Shown: positions 46,460 through 52,633 of the stretch, one piece after another
Position numbering within the stretch: the stretch's first letter is position 1
How the letters are laid out: each line of letters starts with the position of its first letter
Assembly (NCBI RefSeq): GCF_001625565.1
Contig: NZ_AUXS01000038.1
Coordinates: 1-52,633 of the forward strand
DNA: 52,633 nt
Direction: 5' to 3'
Source: Pseudoalteromonas luteoviolacea NCIMB 1944
Lineage (GTDB): Bacteria > Pseudomonadota > Gammaproteobacteria > Enterobacterales > Alteromonadaceae
Translations under genes and position numbers: made by a program
Notes under the pieces: model-generated
Database searches by the model: none
The model's input: only the letters and a program-made list of their open reading frames with translations
Told to the model about the DNA's origin: nothing

Positions 46460-46614
46460 TACTTTTATCCTTATATACGTTAGTTTAGCTGTTCAGCATA
46501 GCGCGGACTCAACAAGATACAAGGGAAATTACAATTCATGCTTATTCATAATTGTAACTAAATTTGGCACAAATACCTTACCCCACAAAGGTAGCAATCA
46601 AATAAAGAGGAAAT

Positions 46615-47202
46615 ATGAAGAAAAATAGTATATTTGGAATTTTTATAGCACTTTATAGTGGTATTTCTGTTGCTGGGGAAGTTAATTTCCCAGAAGAATT
46701 GCTGCCTTTACAAGTTAATGACCGAGAAATTGAACATTCATTTTTTAACAAAGTGCGCACGTTAGAATTGCCGGCAGGTGTTCACCGGATCAAGGTGAAG
46801 TATTCAGATTTATTTGAGCTGGACTACGACGAACATGAGGTGGTTGACTCAAAGCCATTTTGGGTGGAAGTAGACATTAAGGAAAGTGATTATCAAGTGC
46901 GCTTTAAATCCATAGAAACGGTAGAGCAAGCTCGTGCTTTTGCAAAGTCACCTACTATTTGGCTACAAGCTAAGCAAGGAAACAAAGTGTCGGCTAGTCG
47001 TGTGAGCGAAGCGACAAAGCCGGTTGCTGCGCCAGTACATGTGTCTGTGACAAATGATACAACTGCCGCAAAAATAGATAACGATAAGCCAGCGCCGAGT
47101 GCAGGAAAACCCGATGCTGTATCAATGCTTGAATTTTGGTGGCAACAGGCTACACCGGAGCAACGCGCGGCATTTTTAGCTTCCATTGAAGCACAGCATT
47201 GA
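46615..47202 (+). CDS. DUF2057 (YccT-type) exported protein
   Basis: A 195-residue protein with a signal peptide (FGIFIALYSGISVAG), so probably periplasmic. The first 110 residues match the DUF2057/YccT domain: a strand-rich region with ELPAGVHRIKVKYSDLFELDYDEHEVVDSKPF. The tail is an Ala, Pro and Lys-rich linker and a short helix (MLEFWWQQATPEQRAAFLASI). No function is established for the family. AGAGGAA precedes the ATG. Confidence 0.85.
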   Translation: MKKNSIFGIFIALYSGISVAGEVNFPEELLPLQVNDREIEHSFFNKVRTLELPAGVHRIKVKYSDLFELDYDEHEVVDSKPFWVEVDIKESDYQVRFKSIETVEQARAFAKSPTIWLQAKQGNKVSASRVSEATKPVAAPVHVSVTNDTTAAKIDNDKPAPSAGKPDAVSMLEFWWQQATPEQRAAFLASIEAQH

Positions 47203-47228
47203 TTGTGTATCCTAATGTGGAAATTTGT

Positions 47229-47257
47229 CAGAGATAAAGCAATGTGCTTTATCTCTG
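47229..47257. terminator. Hairpin between the DUF2057 and M1 peptidase genes
   Basis: CAGAGATAAAGC and GCTTTATCTCTG pair perfectly over 12 bp around AATGT. It lies between convergent stops (47202 and 47267). The flanking T run is poor, but the stem is strong. Confidence 0.55.
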
Positions 47258-47266
47258 AGGGCGTGT

Positions 47267-49111
47267 TTATTTGAAAATAGCGTCAACAGTTCCCTGCGCC
47301 AGTGGGTGGTAACCTGCTCGAGCATTCTGATAAACGCGATATGCCCACTCACGCTTATCCGTCTTAGCCAATGCTTTATATAGTGGAACAATCAATTTAC
47401 GTCGGCCAATTCCTGTTAGGTGCTTGTCCAGTGCTGGGTAGATAGCTTGGTAGCCATTGCCGACTGCGAGCATATACCAAGCAAATGCTAATTCGGCATT
47501 GCTTGAATTTGTTAGGTTAAAGGCTTTGTCCAGTGCCTGCATCTTGTCCAACGACAGATCCCTTGGCAAATTATTTAAAAAGTGTAGCCACTCATGTACC
47601 GTCCAGTTTTGTGTCGGCAGGGTGTCGAGTTGCTTGCTTCCACTTAGCCAAGCCTGCATGTGCGCATCAACTTGATTAAATGCGTTGGAGGTTGGGGTAG
47701 GGGCATCTGCAGGGAGTCCTGGTTGGTATATCCACTCTTTGGCTTTGTCCAGAGATACGACACCCGGATGCTTTTTCAGTAGGTGCTTATCCAAATACTG
47801 CACAAATTCAGCGGTAGTCAGTGATTTAAAAGCGTAAGCATCAAAGTAACCTTTGACAAACACGTCGAATTTTTCGCGGCCAAACTTTTCTTCAAGGTAA
47901 ATGAGAAATAACTGGCCTTTAATATAGGGCACTTTGCTGAACGCATCATCAGGATCGCGGCCATTGAGCTTTAAGTTTAGACGTGTATCGGGTGCTGGAA
48001 TGTTGTTGAGCTGCGCGCGCAGTCCTGCGGCATCCAATGCTTGTTCCATAACTGCACGATCACGGCCAAACACTTCTTCCATGATCCGGTTTTCAACATA
48101 AGAGGTGAATCCTTCATTGAGCCACAAGTCTTCCCAAGTAGCATTGGTAACAAGGTTACCTGACCAAGAATGTGCAAGCTCATGTGCGATCAAGTTTACT
48201 AAGCTTTTATCTCCCGCAACAACAGTTGGTGTGATAAAAGATAAACGCGGGTTTTCCATACCGCCAAATGGGAAGCTTGGTGGCAACATTAATAAGTCAT
48301 ATCTACCCCATGCATATTCACCATACATGGCATTGGTTTTGTCTATCATCGCCTGCGTATCGTTAAACTCAGCCACAGACGCTTCGAGGATTTGTGGCTC
48401 TGCGAAAATAGCTGTTTGGTGAGACATTTCTTTGTATTCAAGATTACCGGCACCAATGGCGATTAAATAAGGTGGAATAGCTTGGGGCATATCAAACCAA
48501 TAATCGCCGTCTTTTACAAAAGCTTCTGAATTATCGGCACTCATCACAGCGCGTACATCTTTGGGTGTTTGGATACGGGCGGTATAAGTGGTGCGCATCG
48601 CTGGGGTATCTTGTACAGGGATCCAACTTCTGGCATGAATAGCTTGAGACTGGCTATACATAAATGGGTGTGTTTTGCTGGCAGTTTGCATCGGTGTTAA
48701 CCACTGTAAGCCAGAAGCTTGAGGCAAGCTATTGTAGTAAATACGCGCTTTGGTCGCTTGTTGTTTAAACTTAATTGTTAGCTTAGCGCCTTTTACCCCA
48801 TTGCGAGGTGCCAATGTGAACTGGGCTGGGTGCCACTTTCCCTGAGGTGTTTGGTACATTACGCGATCAATCTCAAGATCGCGTGTATCTAACACTAATG
48901 TACGGGCGTGTTTGTTTTGCCACTTTAATGTGTGCTCGACAAACCCTTCTAGCTGTTTGTCATCAAAGTCAATATCTAAATCTAAGTGTAAGTGTGTGCT
49001 CACTACATCATCTAGATTGGCAAAAGTGTGTTCATCGACGGCTTTTGCCGCCAAAACAGTGTGAGAGAGGCCCGCCAGTGCGAGGCCAAATGTTAAGGCT
49101 GAGAGTTTCAT
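47267..49111 (-). CDS. Exported M1-family aminopeptidase (LTA4-hydrolase-like)
   Basis: A 614-residue zinc metallopeptidase with a signal peptide ending VLA, so probably periplasmic. The exopeptidase motif is FGGMENPRL. The zinc site is HELAHSW with the third ligand Glu in WLNEGFTSYVE. The N-terminal half is the M1 beta-saddle. The C-terminal region (about 460-610) resembles the helical domain of leukotriene A4 hydrolase-type members. It should remove N-terminal residues from peptides taken into the periplasm. Confidence 0.92.
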   Translation of the reverse strand: MKLSALTFGLALAGLSHTVLAAKAVDEHTFANLDDVVSTHLHLDLDIDFDDKQLEGFVEHTLKWQNKHARTLVLDTRDLEIDRVMYQTPQGKWHPAQFTLAPRNGVKGAKLTIKFKQQATKARIYYNSLPQASGLQWLTPMQTASKTHPFMYSQSQAIHARSWIPVQDTPAMRTTYTARIQTPKDVRAVMSADNSEAFVKDGDYWFDMPQAIPPYLIAIGAGNLEYKEMSHQTAIFAEPQILEASVAEFNDTQAMIDKTNAMYGEYAWGRYDLLMLPPSFPFGGMENPRLSFITPTVVAGDKSLVNLIAHELAHSWSGNLVTNATWEDLWLNEGFTSYVENRIMEEVFGRDRAVMEQALDAAGLRAQLNNIPAPDTRLNLKLNGRDPDDAFSKVPYIKGQLFLIYLEEKFGREKFDVFVKGYFDAYAFKSLTTAEFVQYLDKHLLKKHPGVVSLDKAKEWIYQPGLPADAPTPTSNAFNQVDAHMQAWLSGSKQLDTLPTQNWTVHEWLHFLNNLPRDLSLDKMQALDKAFNLTNSSNAELAFAWYMLAVGNGYQAIYPALDKHLTGIGRRKLIVPLYKALAKTDKREWAYRVYQNARAGYHPLAQGTVDAIFK

Positions 49112-49241
49112 TTTTATCCTTGCTCATGATTGAGAGTTATCTCTGTTATACCACTTCAGTATATAAATGACACTCGGATGCGTTGGAGACATCAATCGGG
49201 TAAACTAGGGAAAATAGTTGGTATTTTGAAAGGCGCTGCCA

Positions 49242-50252
49242 GTGCACTCTTTACAGTCCTTACATACATTTGCTTTGCCCACTCGCTGCCGTGAATTGTT
49301 GCGCATAGAAGTGCCAGAGCAGTTAACTTGCATCGATTTTGACCCCCCCTTTTTCATTTTGGGAGAAGGCAGTAACTGTATTTTTCTAGAAGATTTTCAC
49401 GGTAAGGTCGTACTGATGGCCAATCGTGGTATTGAAGTCACAGAAACCGAACAACACTATGTGGTGAAAGCTAGTGCTGGAGAAAATTGGCATCAACTGG
49501 TGCTCAAACTTCTGGACATGGGTATTGGTGGATTGGAAAACCTTGCTTTGATCCCAGGTACTGTGGGGGCCGCTCCGGTGCAAAATATAGGTGCTTATGG
49601 TGTCGAATTGGCAGATGTGTTTGACTCTCTCACGGGGTATAACATAGAAACAAAGATGTTTGAGGAGCTAGACAAGGCTGCTTGTCATTTTGGCTATCGA
49701 GATTCGATCTTCAAAGGGGCGTTGCAAGGGCGCTTTGTTATCACTCAGGTGGTGCTTAAATTACCCAAACAGTGGCGACCAGTATTAAATTATGGGCCAT
49801 TACAAGATCTTGTTGGACAGACTGTGAATGCAAAGGACATCGCAGAGCGGGTGATGCAGATCCGATGCAGTAAATTACCAGATCCTAGCGTGTGTGCCAA
49901 TGCCGGAAGTTTTTTCAAAAACCCAGTAGTTAGCAAAGAAGTTGCGTGTAAATTGCGTGAGCAGTATGCAGATATGCCCGTTTATCCGGTGAGTGATCTC
50001 ACGGTTAAACTCGCTGCGGGTTGGCTCATTGAGCAAGCGGGGCTGAAAGGGCACCGAATAGGGGGGATCAGTGTCTATGACAAACAAGCACTGGTCTTGG
50101 TCAATGATCAACAAGGGCAGGGGGCAGAACTGTTAAATATGATTGCACACATTCAGCAGGCTGTATCAGAAAAGTTTGCCATAGCATTGACACCTGAGGT
50201 GAGGTTGATTGCCCAGCAAGGTGAGTGGGTTCAAGGAGATAACCATGGTTAA
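49242..50252 (+). CDS. murB: UDP-N-acetylenolpyruvoylglucosamine reductase
   Basis: A 336-residue FAD enzyme that reduces UDP-GlcNAc-enolpyruvate to UDP-MurNAc in cell-wall synthesis. Features are LGEGSNCIFLED for FAD binding, GTVGAAPVQNIGAYGVEL and the catalytic Ser segment NAGSFFKNPVV. The start is GTG 49242 with weak AAAGG upstream. Its stop overlaps the birA start by 8 bases. The order murB-birA-coaX is typical of Alteromonadales. Confidence 0.95.
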   Translation: MHSLQSLHTFALPTRCRELLRIEVPEQLTCIDFDPPFFILGEGSNCIFLEDFHGKVVLMANRGIEVTETEQHYVVKASAGENWHQLVLKLLDMGIGGLENLALIPGTVGAAPVQNIGAYGVELADVFDSLTGYNIETKMFEELDKAACHFGYRDSIFKGALQGRFVITQVVLKLPKQWRPVLNYGPLQDLVGQTVNAKDIAERVMQIRCSKLPDPSVCANAGSFFKNPVVSKEVACKLREQYADMPVYPVSDLTVKLAAGWLIEQAGLKGHRIGGISVYDKQALVLVNDQQGQGAELLNMIAHIQQAVSEKFAIALTPEVRLIAQQGEWVQGDNHG

Positions 50253-51240
50253 AGCTCCCGTCGGCAACAAACTTGCTATATTGAGTGCATTGAGCCGCGA
50301 CCATTTTATTTCCGGTCAAGCACTGGGTGAGGATCTCGGTATTAGCCGAGCAGCCGTCTCTAAGCATATCAAATCATTACAAGATATGGGCATTGATATT
50401 TTTAAGGTATCGGGAAAAGGCTATCGACTCAATCACAGTTTACCGCTGTTAGACCAAAATAAAATTTTGCCTGTTTGGCAAGCGCTCAGTGATAACCCTT
50501 GTCGTATAGAAGTACAGCCTATAATCGACTCAACCAACAGCGAGTTGATGCGCCGCATCCAAACTAATGTCGATGATTTAAACTCGGGACATGTACTCGT
50601 TGCTGAAATGCAGCAGGCGGGCAGGGGCCGTCGCGGAAGGCAATGGCAGTCACCATTTGGGGCAAATTTATATTATAGCTATTACTGGCATTTTGAAGAG
50701 GGTATGCAAGCCGCTATGGGGGTGTCGGTTGCTGTTGGCCTAGCCGTTTACGATGCCCTAAAAGCACTATATGAAATAGACGTCCAGTTAAAATGGCCAA
50801 ATGATATTTATATTAATGAACACAAATTAGCGGGTGTGCTGGTGGAGTTAGATGGCCAAATGGAGGGTCCATGTCATTTAGTGATTGGTATTGGGCTAAA
50901 TGTGGCGATGCCGAATACCGCTGCGCAATACATTGACCAAGCATGGACTGACTTAAGCCAACACATTACTGATATTGATAAAAATCAGCTTGTGGTGGTA
51001 CTGACATTATGTTTGCAAAAGCGCCTCCACATGTACCAAAAGAATGGACTGAGCGAGATGGTAGCACAGTGGAATGAACTCAATGCATTTCGCGATCAGG
51101 CTGTCAGTTTGAGTACAGGGCAACGGCAATGGCGCGGGATCTGTGAAGGAATTGACCAACAGGGTGGATTGATATTGCGCCAAGATGGCGAGTGCAAAAC
51201 CTATTATGGTGGCGAACTATCACTGCGTAAGGAAGGCTAA
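50245..51240 (+). CDS. birA: Biotin protein ligase / biotin operon repressor
   Basis: A 331-residue bifunctional protein. The N-terminal winged helix (ISGQALGEDLGISRAAVSKHIKSLQ) binds the biotin operator. The catalytic domain has AGRGRRGRQWQSPFGANLY, the adenylate-binding loop, and LKWPNDIYINEHKLAGVLVE. It biotinylates carboxylases and represses biotin genes when biotin is plentiful. ATG 50245 follows AAGGAG and overlaps the end of murB. The stop shares one base with the coaX start. Confidence 0.95.
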   Translation: MVKAPVGNKLAILSALSRDHFISGQALGEDLGISRAAVSKHIKSLQDMGIDIFKVSGKGYRLNHSLPLLDQNKILPVWQALSDNPCRIEVQPIIDSTNSELMRRIQTNVDDLNSGHVLVAEMQQAGRGRRGRQWQSPFGANLYYSYYWHFEEGMQAAMGVSVAVGLAVYDALKALYEIDVQLKWPNDIYINEHKLAGVLVELDGQMEGPCHLVIGIGLNVAMPNTAAQYIDQAWTDLSQHITDIDKNQLVVVLTLCLQKRLHMYQKNGLSEMVAQWNELNAFRDQAVSLSTGQRQWRGICEGIDQQGGLILRQDGECKTYYGGELSLRKEG

Positions 51241-51947
51241 TGCGATTACTTGTTGATGTCGGCAATACGGCTGTAAAAGTTGCGCTAGAGCGCGGTGGTA
51301 ATATCTCGGTTATCAGTGAGGTACATATACCTTGGCAAAAGATAGAGGAGGTATTGATAGCTCAGGTGGGTGGCAATGAAGGTCTTGAACCGATATTGCA
51401 CAATGCCCAATTACACCAAATCCCTCATTATTTTGCGTCCGTTTCAGCTTCGCTGGGGGGGCTCAAGTGCGCCTATCCTGAATTTAAAAATTTAGGGATC
51501 GACAGATGGTTGACTGTGGTGGCGAGCTATCATTTATTTCCTAATAAAGCTTGTATTATTGTCGATTCAGGCACGGCAACTAAAGTGGATGTTCTCGGAG
51601 CCGATGGTCAGCATCAAGGTGGATGGATATTACCGGGTTTAGACATGATGATTGAAAGCTTGGTTGCCAATACGCAAAAAGTATTCAGCGATTCAACTAC
51701 CTCGTTTGATACAGTGCTTGGGATCAATACGCCCAATGCTGTAAAAAATGCAGCCTTAAGCGCCACTGTCGCACTGGCTAAACAAGCTGTGGAACAAACC
51801 GAGCATGTGGGCAATGAAATACAGCTGATTTATGCGGGTGGATACGGTGAGTTGATACAGCAACACCTTGATCCATCAGGAATCTATTTTGATGACTTGG
51901 TAATGCAAGGGCTGGTGTTTTGGCGTAAATATCAGCAAAACGTTTAA
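51240..51947 (+). CDS. coaX: Type III pantothenate kinase
   Basis: A 235-residue ASKHA-fold kinase for the first step of coenzyme A synthesis, not inhibited by CoA and usually needing a monovalent cation. Motifs are DVGNTAVKVAL (phosphate 1, Asp6), GIDRWLTVVA and VDSGTATKVDVL. The start overlaps the birA stop by one base (TAATG). The tRNA cluster starts about 115 nt later. Confidence 0.94.
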   Translation: MRLLVDVGNTAVKVALERGGNISVISEVHIPWQKIEEVLIAQVGGNEGLEPILHNAQLHQIPHYFASVSASLGGLKCAYPEFKNLGIDRWLTVVASYHLFPNKACIIVDSGTATKVDVLGADGQHQGGWILPGLDMMIESLVANTQKVFSDSTTSFDTVLGINTPNAVKNAALSATVALAKQAVEQTEHVGNEIQLIYAGGYGELIQQHLDPSGIYFDDLVMQGLVFWRKYQQNV

Positions 51948-52014
51948 ATAATGAATGTTTTGTCGTAAATATGAGCATTTAAACAAGAAATTGCGATTTT
52001 TTTTGATTTAACTG

Positions 52015-52043
52015 TTGCATAGTGTCATCGGTTGCTCTAATAT
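52015..52043 (+). promoter_or_regulatory. Promoter of the tRNA-tufB operon
   Basis: TTGCAT (52015-52020), 17 nt, then TAATAT (52038-52043), followed by a GC-rich discriminator CTCGCCCCG. The discriminator is typical of stringent-controlled tRNA promoters. Confidence 0.7.
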
Positions 52044-52064
52044 CTCGCCCCGTACTAAAGCAGT

Positions 52065-52140
<76 letters not shown>

Positions 52141-52184
52141 TCTTTATAAGATTTAGAACACGCTTTAGAAAAGAATTTTTATGT

Positions 52185-52269
52185 GGAGGGGTTCCCGAGC
52201 GGCCAAAGGGATCAGACTGTAAATCTGACGGCTCAGCCTTCGCTGGTTCGAATCCAGCTCCCTCCACCA
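52185..52269 (+). tRNA. tRNA-Tyr (anticodon GTA)
   Basis: An 85-nt class II tRNA with a long variable arm, anticodon GTA and encoded CCA. It lies 44 nt after the first tRNA-Thr. Confidence 0.96.
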
Positions 52270-52314
52270 CTTTATTCTTGACGGTTCTGAGGTAGTTAAG
52301 AACAGGTTCCTAAA

Positions 52315-52389
<75 letters not shown>

Positions 52390-52401
52390 GATTTCTGGTG
52401 T

Positions 52402-52477
52402 GCTGATATAGCTCAGTTGGTAGAGCGCACCCTTGGTAAGGGTGAGGTCGGCAGTTCAAATCTGCCTATCAGCACCA
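52402..52477 (+). tRNA. tRNA-Thr (anticodon GGT)
   Basis: A 76-nt cloverleaf with anticodon loop CTTGGTAA (GGT), acceptor GCTGATA/TATCAGC and encoded CCA. It lies directly before the tufB leader, as in E. coli. Confidence 0.96.
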
Positions 52478-52546
52478 GTCTCCGGATCTTCCCAAATACT
52501 TCCTTTGATTTGTCACAAAAACATTTATAATTGTAAAGAATAAACC

Positions 52547-52573
52547 TAATCCGCGCGCGCGTGGATTATTTTT
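52547..52573 (+). terminator. Hairpin and T run in the tufB leader
   Basis: TAATCCGCG and CGTGGATTA pair with one G-U around CGCG, followed by TTTTTA. It lies 40 nt before the tufB start, so it may end part of the tRNA transcript and let the rest read through into tufB. Confidence 0.6.
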
Positions 52574-52612
52574 ATATGTAATCTAGATACACAAAAACTT
52601 ATAGGTTCCGTC

Positions 52613-52633
52613 ATGGCAAAAGAAAAGTTTGAA
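52613..52633 (+). CDS. tufB: Elongation factor Tu, N-terminal fragment (cut by window edge)
   Basis: Only the first seven codons, MAKEKFE, are present. The start matches EF-Tu, and the tRNA-Thr/Tyr/Gly/Thr cluster upstream is the classic tufB setting, so the call rests mostly on position. Confidence 0.85.

Overview
The window looks like a chromosome segment of a marine gammaproteobacterium of the Alteromonadales, most likely Pseudoalteromonas or a close relative. This is inferred from gene content and order: ubiE-ubiJ-ubiB-tatABC-(small periplasmic gene)-tatD, murB-birA-coaX followed by tRNA-Thr/Tyr/Gly/Thr and tufB, a stand-alone second EF-G, an ExeM-type nuclease with a GlyGly-CTERM tail, and several c-di-GMP and chemotaxis proteins. 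No prophage, insertion sequence, CRISPR array or rRNA gene was seen. Most of the window is core genome.

Layout. 1-7.9 kb: the end of an unknown protein, oligopeptidase B (ptrB), a STAS-like protein, Dps, a small FNR-box-associated membrane protein, a lipase-like hydrolase with YaeQ, the ribosome-assembly GTPase RbgA and a Cache-GGDEF diguanylate cyclase. 7.9-9.0 kb: no protein gene, but three tandem minus-strand transcription units of about 215-225 nt. 9.0-17.5 kb: a GntP-like permease, an AIM24-family protein, a second EF-G, a small membrane protein and a secreted nuclease. 17.5-26.1 kb: a long minus-strand run making ubiquinone, Tat translocase and heme enzymes (ubiE, ubiJ, ubiB, tatA, tatB, tatC, unknown, tatD, a 7TM-GGDEF protein, hemB), with many overlaps. 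26-29.3 kb: a degenerate GGDEF protein and a DUF885 lipoprotein with a structured leader. 29.3-35.6 kb: a methionine-salvage cluster (mtnK, mtnA, mtnD-mtnC-mtnB, an aminotransferase and an omega-amidase) with MetJ-like operators in both divergent gaps. 35.6-49.1 kb: a chemoreceptor with eight 45-residue repeats, a giant periplasmic amidohydrolase, a hybrid histidine kinase, a CsgD/VpsT-like regulator, HinT, a DUF2057 protein and an M1 peptidase. 49.2-52.6 kb: murB-birA-coaX, four tRNA genes and the start of tufB.

The most notable element is the array at about 7,926-9,003. Each unit has the same Fur-type control region: TTGACA, a 17-nt spacer and GATAAT, with a Fur-box-like palindrome over the -10 and a second one upstream of the -35. 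Each ends in a rho-independent terminator. Each carries a segment containing ACATTGCTCA, which is shared with the enterobacterial RyhB core. Several hairpins are kept although their stem sequences differ, and one has an invariant CGCCCC loop on three quite different stems. I read this as three paralogous iron-starvation small RNAs, analogous to RyhB or to tandem PrrF1/PrrF2 but tripled. Identity and regulation are inferred from sequence only.
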